DNA from: Ceratopteris richardii
Lineage: Eukaryota > Streptophyta > Polypodiopsida > Polypodiales > Pteridaceae
Reading direction: 5' to 3'
Assembly: GCA_020310875.1 (NCBI GenBank)
Contig: CM035439.1
Location: forward strand, 142,236,139-142,300,138
DNA length: 64,000 nucleotides
The translations under genes and the position numbers were made by a program. Shown piece after piece: positions 42,787-52,864 of the stretch (the stretch's first letter is position 1; each line of letters starts with the position of its first letter). The notes beneath the pieces were generated by a model that saw only the letters and a list, made by a program, of their open reading frames with translations, searched no databases and was not told where the DNA came from.

Positions 42787-44749
42787 TCCCCCTGCTAGAA
42801 ACTCCCATGCAGAGTATATTATTGTAGCCACAGATTACCTTACCAAGTGGGTAGAAGTGAAAGCCACAACAAAGAATGATGCTCAGACGACGGCTAACTT
42901 CTTATTCGAGAATGTGTTCACGAGATATGGGCTACCAATAGAGTTAGTGAGCGATAGAGGCACACACTTCTTGAATGAAGTCATTGAAAATCTTCTCCAA
43001 GAATTCTTGGTGATACATAAGAAATCTGCCCCCTATCACCCACAAGCTAACGGACAAGCCGAGAGTACCAATAAGATCCTTTGTAACGTATTGACAAAGT
43101 TGGTAAATAATAAACGCTCTGATTGGGACAAACAACTTCATCATGCTGTTTGGGCTTATCGAGTTGCCTACAAAACGGTACTCAACGCCACCCCATTTCA
43201 GATGGTCTTCGGACAAAACGCTGTGCTACCATTAGATTTCTTAATCCCTGCCTTAAAAGTAGCACAAGAGTATGAGTGGAATGGGCATGAATTGTCCTCT
43301 AGGATCTTTGATCTCGAACGCTTGGGTGAGACGAGGCTACGAGCGGCAGCAGGCATCTACGCTGCAAAGAAGCGGCAAAAGGCATACTTTGATGCACACA
43401 TCAAGGATAAGGGATTGAAAGAGGGAGATCTAGTGTTGGTATACACACTAAAACAACATGCCCGCAAGTTGGAAAAAAGAGGATATGGACCCATGATCAT
43501 TAATAGAATTTCCACTAGTGGTGCAGTTCAGTTGGCCACTCTAGAAGGAGATATCTTGCCAAACTATATTAGTGGCTGTAGAGTCAAGCTATATCAAGAA
43601 CCTCTTACTGAGGATATGCTAATGAGACTCAACACTGCAAAGAAGCGAAAAGAAGAAGAGTTAAGAGTGAGAGAAGAAGCACAGGTAGAGGCCAGAGAGC
43701 GTATTAGGCGAAATAAGTTAAGGCGATTAGGCCTAGAAGTCAACTCAAAAGCCCCAAAATATCACATGGATATGTGTCAAAAGTCAGACATAGCGACTTC
43801 TCAGGTCATTGACCGAAGACCCTTTGTGACCATAGAGATAGGACAAGGGAAGGGTGCAAGGACGGTGAAAGCATTGATTGACTCAGGTGCAGCAAGTAGT
43901 GCAGTTAGACTTTCCTACTGCCAAGACTTGGGGTTGAACATCAATCCCATAGAAGCTTATCTCATAGGATTGGGAGGTGTGGAAACCCCTTGTTTGGGCG
44001 AGGTGGAACTTCCCATCTACCTTCAAGATGTTCCAATGAAAGTCAAAGTGCTAGTATGTCAAAATGAGAACCTTACAGAACCACTTGTCTTGGGTCAAGA
44101 TTGGATCTATGACCATGCAGTTAACTTAAACCTAAGAAGTCAAATTCTTCAAGTGTGGGTACATGAACAATGCATCACATTAGAATTAGAGAACTGCATG
44201 CTCCTAAATCATGGCACCACACACTCTCTTAGTTCTTCCAAGACTAATCATATGAAAGAAGATGTTGTATGTGTCAAAAGCTCTATGATGCAGAAGGAGT
44301 CAATCGTGGAAGACCAGGTTCGAAGGCGGGTGGATCTTTCTTCTTCTCCAAAGACTCAAGTAGCCACAGTAGTGAGCCCACCACACAAGCAAACACAACC
44401 GTTCACGACAACTGCTACATCAAATAGAAAGACACCATTCGATAAAAAAGCGGTTCCGGGCATGAAGCAGATCTGGGTACGCAAAGGAGAGCAACCACCA
44501 GCATTACCCCCACAAATCCCATCCATGCACACTAACCAGGCCAGAAGACGAAGGAAGCAGCTCAGACAAGCTCAATCACAAGATATCCAACAAGTTTGGG
44601 TGCCTAAGAAGTTAGCTGCAGCTCAACAAGGGCAATTACAGATGTGGGTACCTAAGAAGATCCTACACCCACAACAACCTTTGTTCTCCCACATGCAAAA
44701 GGTTTCAACGAAGAAGCCAAAAAGAGAAAAGGGTAAGAACCACATATAG
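42743..44749 (+). CDS. Element B integrase core, second protease-like domain and WVPK tail
   Basis: A 668-residue frame. The first ATG at 42743 is inside the polyprotein, not a true start. The integrase catalytic triad is D9, D71 and E107, with 35 residues between the last two. A GPY/F-type block (KRGYGPMIINRI) follows. A second aspartic-protease-like domain covers about residues 360-460, with ALIDSGAAS at D380 and LVLGQDWI near 450. The tail has IWVRK, VWVPK and MWVPK motifs. TAG at 44747-44749 looks premature, since the same frame continues to 45025 with IWVWKPK. The role of the second domain is unknown. Confidence 0.88.
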   Translation: MHFTKWGIDFIGPINPPARNSHAEYIIVATDYLTKWVEVKATTKNDAQTTANFLFENVFTRYGLPIELVSDRGTHFLNEVIENLLQEFLVIHKKSAPYHPQANGQAESTNKILCNVLTKLVNNKRSDWDKQLHHAVWAYRVAYKTVLNATPFQMVFGQNAVLPLDFLIPALKVAQEYEWNGHELSSRIFDLERLGETRLRAAAGIYAAKKRQKAYFDAHIKDKGLKEGDLVLVYTLKQHARKLEKRGYGPMIINRISTSGAVQLATLEGDILPNYISGCRVKLYQEPLTEDMLMRLNTAKKRKEEELRVREEAQVEARERIRRNKLRRLGLEVNSKAPKYHMDMCQKSDIATSQVIDRRPFVTIEIGQGKGARTVKALIDSGAASSAVRLSYCQDLGLNINPIEAYLIGLGGVETPCLGEVELPIYLQDVPMKVKVLVCQNENLTEPLVLGQDWIYDHAVNLNLRSQILQVWVHEQCITLELENCMLLNHGTTHSLSSSKTNHMKEDVVCVKSSMMQKESIVEDQVRRRVDLSSSPKTQVATVVSPPHKQTQPFTTTATSNRKTPFDKKAVPGMKQIWVRKGEQPPALPPQIPSMHTNQARRRRKQLRQAQSQDIQQVWVPKKLAAAQQGQLQMWVPKKILHPQQPLFSHMQKVSTKKPKREKGKNHI

Positions 44750-45025
44750 AGACCAAAGGAAGATCAAATCAGCTCTTCAACATTAGTAGGAAGACATGCA
44801 AAAAGGATATGGGTTTGGAAGCCAAAAGTGCAAGTAGCCTCCACCGAACCAAAGCATCAACCACACTGGATACCACAGTTCAGAAAGCATCCAAAGAGAA
44901 AGACGCCTGAAGTGACCTCTACAGTGCCAAATGATGTTCTAAAATGGACTCCAATAAGGAGGATTACATCAGTTCGAGACTCAATGGATACCTCCACCAA
45001 GGTCTGCATCAACCTCCACAAATAA
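44750..45025 (+). pseudogene. Element B tail after premature stop
   Basis: In-frame continuation of the previous gene. It carries RIWVWKPK (about 44802-44825), HWIPQF and KWTPIRRI and ends at 45025. The first of these matches the fourth motif of the element C tail, which supports original continuity. Confidence 0.7.
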
Positions 45026-46507
45026 CATCGAAAGCCTCGAACGAGCAACAACCATGTGCTCCTTGCACAACCCTGTCTTTTGCACCATTTAGGTCATGCA
45101 TTTCCAAAGTATGCATTAATATAGGGCCACATTACACGGCCGTGCATAGACACACTTGAGAATCCCATGCACAAGAGCACAGTGACATATGTCGAACATT
45201 TCTATTGATACTAACTTCTGTGTTCTTGTTTTGTGATATCCATTGTTCCTCTAAAAAAAAAAAAAAAAAGAATAAAAAAAAAAAGAGAAGTGGGAGAGAG
45301 CTTGTTCCCAGGTTTGGCTTATGAAACATGAATGAGTCATGCATAGTTGAAGGTGGAACTGTTGATTACTAGGCAATTATCAATTTGGATCGCAGTGTAT
45401 CTCGGCCAGCAGTGAGATTATTGCTGCCTTATCTGGTAGATGACAAGCATTTGGCATGAACATGGCATCTACAACTATGATTTTCTCTTACCATGGTAGG
45501 AATGAAGAGCTTGAAGGTCCGCAACTTGAGTGATGCTTAACTACTTCATGTACCAGAGCATCCAAGGAGATATCTGCAAAAGGTAGTTCTGGAGGAGAGA
45601 CTCCTGCATATGGTGAGCTAAAGAGAATATGTGAAACTCAGCTTGGTGTAGTTACCCGATGTTGCTTGCCAAGGAATATAAAGCAATTCAATTCTCAGTA
45701 TTTCCTGAACCAGTATGGAACAGTAGCACTGGTGAATGGTCTATGTCAATCAGCATGGTAATCTCTTAGAAACCGGCACGTGTCCAATATTCCTCTGAGT
45801 GTCAATATAGGGAAGTGAACGCGCATGAGCCCAAGCTCAGAAATGCACATTGTTAGTGACAAATGTTGCTTTGAAAAGAGGAGAGGGGATCCACCACTCA
45901 AAAGATCTCATCAGTGGACAATCAACATGAACATTCATCAACAAGGTTCCATCCCAAAGGCCAAGTGTACAACACGAAGAGGCAAACATCCATCAACCCT
46001 CGCCATGGTAAGTATCTTTACTCTGGAAACACCATAACCATGATAGTTTAGGAAACCTCTTCGCCAGCATACCCTTGAGCACTTAGCTCAAGACCCGCAA
46101 TTTTTGCACCATACTTCTTCCAATGCATTTTCCAAGTAAGCATGCGTAGGGCTACATTACAAGGCCGTGCACAAGGCACATACTTTTCTCAACCCAGGCA
46201 CGAACACACTTACCCATCATTCATTATGGGTTATGAGTAGTTGGCATGAATGCTCTCAACATCATCTTTAAAAGAGCTAGCGGACATCATGGGAACAACA
46301 TCCATATCTCGGAAGCAAATTGAAGCCAGTAGTTGCTCCAAATCACTCTTGACAACCTCTTCTGAGCAACTTGCAGTTTTGAAAGCTCACAACGACACAT
46401 TCTTGCTGGAATCCAAGGAACCAGCTCATACAACGGATGGACACCACCTCTCAAAGCACTACACAGAACAGCCCTTCCAACAAGGGTCTGTCAGGGACGA
46501 CAGACTC
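45026..46507 (+). other. Element B 3' non-coding region
   Basis: 1.5 kb without a credible gene, in the place where element C has ORF3. It holds an A-rich run at 45254-45295 and two diverged copies of a conserved block (about 45080-45165 and 46100-46195) with TAGGGC(C/T)ACATTACA and GGCCGTGCA. The second copy includes CAAGTAAGCATG. A related block is present in element C at 57383. Confidence 0.7.
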
Positions 46508-46521
46508 GAGAGGGGGGGGAG
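46508..46521 (+). promoter_or_regulatory. Polypurine tract (element B)
   Basis: GAGAGGGGGGGGAG ends at the TG of the 3' LTR. Confidence 0.88.
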
Positions 46522-47130
46522 TGTTGAAGCTCAAAGTCAAGGACAAAGCATGGAAGCACATCAAAAGGTGGACACACGAGGAAAGGGAGCAAGTAGGGAG
46601 CTCCAAGAAGTGTATGTCAAATTTTCAGAAGAATCCCCTACAAAAATAGTGATTTTCATCACTAGAAACCATTGTAAATACCATTATCTATTTTTAGTAA
46701 CTCCATTTTGTTCAAGCCGAGGAGTCCTCGAGCTTGAGGAGTATTAGAAGTACCATCGTACCAATTTTCATAATTTTTAGACTTCGTTTGAGCCCTCAAA
46801 TAAGCCCTGGAACCTAATTTTTAACTAGGTCGGACACTAGGTCTGGACAGGGCTAAAACTAGTCAAAAAACTATAAAAAGAGCTAGAGAGCTCATTTTTG
46901 GGGGTGGCTTGTTAGAGAATAGAACTTTTGTAAGAGAACTCTTTTGCAATCAAAGCTTTCCATTGTTCCTCTCTTTGATCTTACTTTGTGCGCGTGTGTG
47001 TGTATGTGTGTGCATGTTTGTGTGCTTTCACTCACGCACTTGTGCCTTCACTTGCTCGTGGTCTTCATACCGGTCCTCACGTCTCCGCGGATTGACAAGT
47101 AAAGGAGGTGGTGCTTATGCTTGAGCTACA
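46522..47130 (+). repeat. Element B 3' LTR
   Basis: 609 bp, nearly identical to 33677-34285. TATAAAAA is at 46872-46879. Confidence 0.93.
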
Positions 47131-47135
47131 GCAAG
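47131..47135. repeat. Target-site duplication of element B, right
   Basis: GCAAG, identical to 33672-33676. The intact target reads GTGCAAGCTAGG in the other LTR copy near 62325. Confidence 0.92.
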
Positions 47136-47577
47136 CTAGGAGGAGTTGTGGCGTGGGTGTTGGTGTCTCCCGTCATTCACTGTTTTTGCCATAACTTGAA
47201 GCAGAGAGGTCAGAATTGAGTGAAACCACTTGCAATAGATGCGTCTCGTCGAGAGCTTCGAAACGAGTACCCTATTGCCTATATTCGGAGTTCTGGACTG
47301 GGAGAAAACCTCAAAATACTAAAAACTGCTGTAAGAGGCTTGCGGCAAACACTTTCAGTATTTCAGTGAGTGTGAGAGGTAGTAGTCTTTTCTCATGCAT
47401 GCTAGCTAAACCACTTCATTTTCCATCACGTGTGCACACGTCTTCATACACTTGGTACATTGTTCCATCGGATTGACAATTAGATGTATGTTAAGTACCC
47501 ACTATACGCACTTGTGTGGCAATTGAGGTACAGTCTCATTGGCACAAGTCCTTGAGTCTTCTCGGCTCAAGTACACA
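47136..47577 (+). repeat. Shared gypsy LTR 1, right part
   Basis: Continuation of the LTR begun at 33225. With one GCAAG copy the two parts total 894 bp, the same length as LTR 2 (61879-62772). It ends GGCTCAAGTACACA. Confidence 0.9.
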
Positions 47578-47583
47578 CGTTTT

Positions 47584-47601
47584 TGGCGCCATTGCCGAGG
47601 A
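47584..47601 (+). promoter_or_regulatory. Primer-binding site, tRNA-Asp type (element C)
   Basis: TGGCGCCATTGCCGAGGA differs at two positions from the element D site. Confidence 0.85.
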
Positions 47602-49031
47602 ACACTCAACCAAGGTGCCTTCGTGATGGTTATAGATCGAGTGTGATAGAATCGTACTTGTAGAGGTAAATTTGTCCGGTGGCAAGTAGTCATTCACTTC
47701 AGCACTTGTTACTTCACATCTCCGAGGTGTGTGTGATAAGTTTTAGGTTTAGGTTTAGGAGGAGGGAAGAGAAGGAGGAGTTAGGGTTAGGTTAGAGGAA
47801 GAGGATTAGTGAGGATAGGAGAAGTAGGAGTAGACAAAAATCATCAAAAAATCCCCAAAAATTCAAGTTCTGTCCAAAAAAGTATAAAAACCAAAAAATT
47901 GACTCATTTGATACTTGTTGGAGTTCTGGTATCGTCTGCGACAGCGATCAGTATCGTGGACTTGGTATCGAGTGCTTCAGGCCTTCTCAGCTAGAGATTG
48001 AGCTCCAAGTGCAAGCAAGAGTGGTTAGAGGTGAGCTTTTAACAAGAATATTTACATAAAACTCACCAAACATGCACAAACACGTGATTAAATAGGTGTG
48101 CAGTATCACGGGGGGGTTAAACTGAACTCATTACAGATTTTTTGGTGTGATACAGAGGACTAGGAGAGAAGAGGGGAGTGAGGAGAGCAAGGGGTTATAA
48201 AAATTTTGGAAATATCTTGCATTTTGGCTTGAGTATCGCGATCGGTTGAGGTTTGGTATCGCGATACCAAAACTCCCTTGTATCGCGATACTCGCCGAGG
48301 TATCGTATCGCTTGACACCGGACTTGGTATCGCGATACCATTTTGGTATCGTGACCCCGAGTTGGTATCGCGATCGTACAATCTTCCGAGGTATCGTATC
48401 GCCAGGTACCTGACTTGGTATCGCGATACCATTTTGGTATCGTGTCGCTAAGCTGGTATCGCAATCTCACCTTGCTAAGTTGGTATCGTATCGTTATTAG
48501 CAGTATCGTATCGTGTCCTTCTTTGATATCGTATCGCCTTGAATCTTCGTATCATATCGTCTGACCCAACCGGTATCGTATCGTGTCACTTCCTTGTGAA
48601 GTATCGTGACACCACACTGGGTATCATATCGTAAGGGTACTGGTATCGGTATCGTGCAGGTGTCTAGTATCGTATCGTCCACTCACTCGGATAGTATCGC
48701 GATACTGTCATAAGTATCGTATCGTTTGGCCTCATAGGTATCGTATCGCCTTCTCCTCGAGATTGGTATCGCGATACCACACTGATATCGTATCGGCATA
48801 AATTCCAGTATCGTATCGTCTGCTCTCCGAGGTAGTATCGCGACATCAGACTGGTATCGTATCGTTGGGACCTCTGGTATCGTATCGTGATCAAAGCAGT
48901 ATCGCCGAGAGCAGTATCGTCAGGAAGTGGTATCGTCCAGATTGACCCTTTCTTTTTGTGAGGCACTTTAAGTCATAAGGAGAGCTACCCAAAGAGAATC
49001 TCTGAGGCATAGAGAGAGACTTGGGGGGTGA
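47602..49031 (+). other. Element C leader
   Basis: 1.4-kb non-coding leader, about the same length as in element B. It starts with sequence shared with element D (to about 47860), then carries the TATCGCGATA array, and ends with GGGGGGTGA just before the gag ATG at 49032. Confidence 0.8.
47928..48950. repeat. GGTATCGCGATACC / TATCGTATCG repeat array
   Basis: Dozens of TATCG words. The 14-bp perfect palindrome GGTATCGCGATACC occurs at 48255-48268, 48326-48339, 48417-48430 and 48765-48778. A longer unit (GACTTGGTATCGCGATACC followed by ATTTTGGTATCGTG) repeats at an offset of about 91 bp. Spacing is otherwise irregular, unlike the regular 35-bp array of element B. Confidence 0.9.
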
Positions 49032-51380
49032 ATGAACTTGAGATCAGGAAGAGTGCTAAGTAGTCGAAGAAGTGTCATATCTTCTGTAGGAAGCGCTGCC
49101 CAGGCTAGTCACCACTCCATCTACTCAGAAACCTCTAGTGATTCGGAAGAGGAATTACACATGGCTTCGGAAGACATGCAAGGTCCAACGCCAAATAGGA
49201 ATTTCATGTCTACAGTGGAAGGGGATTATCGTACCTCCTTACAATATGTGTCCACCAATGCCCAGGAGATCCCAATCTACCTGGATGGGTTAAACAGATC
49301 TGTTGCGAGGATGGTAACTTCCCAGAATGCCACAATTGTGCCCCGACCTGTTGTCAAGTACGAAGGAGGAGCATATGTAGACAAAATTGGTCATATCTAT
49401 ATTGTGACTGAATTTCCTGAGAGGATCAACAAAAGAGGAGAGTTTGTGGACCCAAACAACTCCGAAAGAACGCACCCTGAAGAGTTTGTGTCTACCCCGA
49501 GGGGCAGGTCTCAAGTGTCACGAGTCTTGAGAGGAGATTTGATACCTCAAGATGATTACCTGTTGGAAGTCTATATGATCCATGGATCAGACCTGTTGCT
49601 TCAAACCGACTTACCGGCTCTAGGGAGAGAAGAAAGCCCCATGACATTTTATGAGTTGAAAGACCCAGATGATGAAACTAGACTTACTTACTTGGATAAG
49701 GATCAAAGGAGATATTGGCCTGTGAGTGCCTTGGACAGGGCTCGACTAAGATACATGGGTACACCTGTATTTCCTCAGAGAGATCAGGCAACTACTTCAC
49801 AAAATCCTTTTGGGAATCAACATGAAACGGAGCAGACCACATCAGGCCAGACCAGTCAACGAAGTGTGCCCAACCATACTCATGTACAGTTTGCAACTCC
49901 AGGAGTGCACACACACAATCAGGCCCACGCAGGGATAGGGAACCAGTACCGACCACCAGCAAGACCACAACCACCGTTAGGAAGACAGCCTGGAGTACCG
50001 CCATTACGACCAGCTATCCGAGTCTTCCCTGTGATGCCCAGACCACCTGAACCAATGAGAAGGCTGAGACCTATCCAAGTAGCTAAATGTGTAAGAAACC
50101 ATTATGATGGGTTGGGAGAGCCCTATGATCATATCGCAGAATTTAAACAAGTTCTAAGAGCGGAGCAGGTAGAGGACTTTTTCGTGCAGTATGAGTCTTT
50201 TGGGCTCACCCTCACAGGGACTGCTCTATCTTGGTTCCAACCTTTAGATCCCAATCAATTTGGAAACATGGAACAATTCTTTCAAGAATTCATTGGAGAA
50301 GTCACAAAGAGAGGGATTAAACACAATTCTGCATCTTTAATCCATAGCTTTAAACAAAACCCTAATGAAACCGTGAAGACTGCTGCCCGAAGATTCAATC
50401 AGTATGTGGATAGATGTCCAGTAGCTGAGAGACCCACTCAACAAAAGATGATTTCACTATTTCTAGATGGACTTACTAACGGAACCCTAAGAACACTAGT
50501 GTATGTGAAGAGATTACAAACACTGAGTGAGTATAATCCACCACCACCCAGAGTTTGGGAAGGGTATTGCAGTGATTGTGGAAAGGAACACCTTTTTAGA
50601 GATTGCCCTAAGAACCCAGTCAAATCCCAAGACACTGCACCTATCAATGTGATTGAGGTCATTGAAGGATCCGGAAGTGATAAGGAATACACTGTGCCAC
50701 TAAAGGCCATTACAAGAGCTCAAACGAAACAACAAAAAGAACAGCACCCGGAAGAGGAACAGAAAAGCAACAAAAAAATAAGCCCTCCAATACAGATAGT
50801 GGAAGATTCTGAGGACCCAGGTGAAAATCCCCAGAACACGAAAGTTCAGAAATGGAAGGAAAGACGAGAGAAACTCAAGGACAAATGGGCAAAAAATAAG
50901 ACTATACACAGTAAAAAGCAAACCAAAAACCAGAATAAGCACAAGGAACAAGGGAATCCTAAGGAGACCCCTGAGCTACCTCGACCTAGCTCAGATAGGG
51001 AGAAGCCCGGATCAATTCTAGCAGACCCAAAGCCAGACGATTTAGACATGTGGTTGAAAGCCTACCGTGCTAGAATCAAGATGGGCCCAAGTGTTGAACA
51101 ACATGAGAAATTCTACCCTAAAGGGGAATTAGAAAAAGAAAGACTGACCATATGCAGGAAACTCATAGAAGTAGCACAAGCAACCCTAGAAAGGCCTATC
51201 CCAATTCTACCAGAGACCAGGATTGCACATAGTCTGTACGAAGAATGCTTAAAGTCCAATAGCAAAGAACCTAGGAAAGAAGATGACCAAAGCGGCCAGA
51301 TAACAACCCAAGAGGAATCGATGTCAATAATCCCATATTTAGAGGCAGATTGGCCAAAAGACTTATGGAACAGAATATGA
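49032..51380 (+). CDS. gag: Element C gag
   Basis: A 782-residue frame starts MNLRSGRVLSS. The capsid core begins near residue 345 (RRLRPIQVAKCVRNHYDG, YDHIAEFKQVLRAEQ, LSWFQPL). Only one knuckle is present (C513, C516, H520, C525, CX2CX3HX4C). The region holding the other knuckles in element B is missing between TLSEYN and PPPPRVWEGY, consistent with an in-frame deletion of roughly 260 codons. A charged, proline-containing tail follows. TGA at 51378-51380 interrupts a frame that stays open into the protease region. The stop aligns within the REIQEEKW block of element B and is probably a mutation. Confidence 0.88.
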   Translation: MNLRSGRVLSSRRSVISSVGSAAQASHHSIYSETSSDSEEELHMASEDMQGPTPNRNFMSTVEGDYRTSLQYVSTNAQEIPIYLDGLNRSVARMVTSQNATIVPRPVVKYEGGAYVDKIGHIYIVTEFPERINKRGEFVDPNNSERTHPEEFVSTPRGRSQVSRVLRGDLIPQDDYLLEVYMIHGSDLLLQTDLPALGREESPMTFYELKDPDDETRLTYLDKDQRRYWPVSALDRARLRYMGTPVFPQRDQATTSQNPFGNQHETEQTTSGQTSQRSVPNHTHVQFATPGVHTHNQAHAGIGNQYRPPARPQPPLGRQPGVPPLRPAIRVFPVMPRPPEPMRRLRPIQVAKCVRNHYDGLGEPYDHIAEFKQVLRAEQVEDFFVQYESFGLTLTGTALSWFQPLDPNQFGNMEQFFQEFIGEVTKRGIKHNSASLIHSFKQNPNETVKTAARRFNQYVDRCPVAERPTQQKMISLFLDGLTNGTLRTLVYVKRLQTLSEYNPPPPRVWEGYCSDCGKEHLFRDCPKNPVKSQDTAPINVIEVIEGSGSDKEYTVPLKAITRAQTKQQKEQHPEEEQKSNKKISPPIQIVEDSEDPGENPQNTKVQKWKERREKLKDKWAKNKTIHSKKQTKNQNKHKEQGNPKETPELPRPSSDREKPGSILADPKPDDLDMWLKAYRARIKMGPSVEQHEKFYPKGELEKERLTICRKLIEVAQATLERPIPILPETRIAHSLYEECLKSNSKEPRKEDDQSGQITTQEESMSIIPYLEADWPKDLWNRI

Positions 51381-51434
51381 GAAGAGCAATGGAAGAAGAA
51401 TGGAGACAATACACCTCCTCTTGAGGAAATAGAT

Positions 51435-52490
51435 GTGGAAGGTTGTCAACTTCACCCCAACTTGGATGAAGTGTACGAAGAAGTATCAAGACTTGACAGA
51501 GGAAGAGAGGAAACCATAAGCATTTCAACATTGCCCAATTACATGGGAGAATACGAAAGGGAGTCAGTAATAATACGAGCACCCACAGTGCATGGAAAGG
51601 GAAAGGAAAAGGTAGAAGAGAGTTCACACAATCTAACAGAATTAAAGAAAACAAAAGTACGATGCAAATTGACGGTGGAAGAATTGCTTCGACTTAAACC
51701 ACAATTATGGAAGCAAATGGCAAACCAATTAGAATCACAGCCAGAGATTGGAGGACCAAAAGAAAAGGAGAAGGAAAATAACCCCACAATACAAATTCCA
51801 GTTGATAAAGTGGGAGAGTTTAGTGAAGGGGATGAGGGTAATACTTGTCTACCAGTCACACACAATGGGTACATGACCAAGGCTATTCTAGATACGGGAG
51901 GTGGGGTAGGAATTGCCACCAAGGAAATCTGGGAAAAATGGGGAAAACCTGCCTTACGACCCACACGCATGAAGCTCCAATTAGCAAACGGTCATGTAGA
52001 AAAACCCTTAGGAATATTGGAAAGGATCAAACTAACCACTTGTGGTGTAGAATTCGAACACACCCTAGCCATCTGTAAATTCGAGAAAGCAAACAATTAC
52101 GAGATGATATTAGGACGACCCTTCATGAGACAAATGCGGGTAGTACAGGATTGGGGAAGAGATTCGCTATACCTGCAACATCAAGGAAACACCACCAAAA
52201 TAAATTTGCACACATTTGCTTATCGAGATGTCCCTCCACTACAATGGAATCCAGTACACCGAGAAGAAGATGACTTATCCATTCACAGTGCTGGATCAAG
52301 TGATCAATCTTGGATGCATGAAGATGCCCAGTTGTGGATGTGTAAGGAAGCCAAGAGAGAAGAGAGCAGAAGGCAACCATGGCCGATAGGACATCCTAAC
52401 CATAGATCAGTAGAAGACCCCACTTACACACCTCAATTTCTGATGAGATCTTTGAGCCACATGGATGGATGGAAATATTGGCAACCCTAG
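51435..52490 (+). pseudogene. Element C protease region
   Basis: In frame with gag beyond the TGA. The retropepsin active site is ILDTGGGVGIAT (D at residue 153 counted from 51435), followed by TRMKLQLANGHVEKPLG and MILGRPFMRQ. So D-T-G is kept here where element B has D-S-G. Near 52440 a one-base shift moves the frame: FEPHGW continues in the frame of 52469-52864, while this one runs out at 52490. Confidence 0.82.
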
Positions 52491-52864
52491 ATGTATGTGT
52501 AAACGAGGAAGTTTTGACGGTGAATGAATGCATAGATGAGGAAGGTTATGATGTGAACTTCTATATGGTTGTTCTTCAAGAAGTAGAAGAAGGGGAAACC
52601 CTGGAAAAAGAATGGAAAGAGGAATATGAAAGCATAGAGATGGAACCCAAAATTGATTCCGAAGAAAGCTGCTTGAATACCATTCAGGACCAGAAGGAAC
52701 AGGAACCAACAAAGATCTTAGCAATTGAAACTGCTACGGCAATACACAGGCAGGAGGAGAACAGGAGTAAGGTAGGGTCGGACCCAGATCTTTTTGAAGT
52801 TCTTGAACACTTTAAAAAATACGAAGTGGAGGAAAGAAAAGTGGCTATTCAAATGCCTCGATGA
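52469..52864 (+). pseudogene. Element C protease-RT linker
   Basis: Acidic linker with MEILATLDVCVNEE and DLFEVLEHFKKYEVEERK, matching element B between protease and RT. It ends at TGA (52862-52864), placed after MPR where element B reads MPKRE. The stop thus replaces a basic residue codon, as expected from CGA to TGA decay. Confidence 0.78.

Larger units (their letters stand above)
33677..47130 (+). mobile_element. Ty3/gypsy element B, full length
   Basis: A 13.45-kb element with two 609-bp LTRs that differ at only about five positions by eye, a tRNA-Asp type primer site, a leader with a 35-bp repeat array, gag-protease, RT-RNase H-integrase, a post-integrase protease-like domain, a polypurine tract, and GCAAG target duplications. 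It sits inside the LTR of element C. Coding is broken by TAA at 40114, a one-base insertion near 42752 and TAG at 44747. It is the youngest insertion seen here and lacks the ORF3 of element C. Confidence 0.95.

Noticed and set aside
48160-48966. Minus-strand frames rich in RYDT/YRDT repeats as a repetitive protein
   Set aside because: They are translations of the palindromic TATCG array, which reads similarly on both strands and in several frames.
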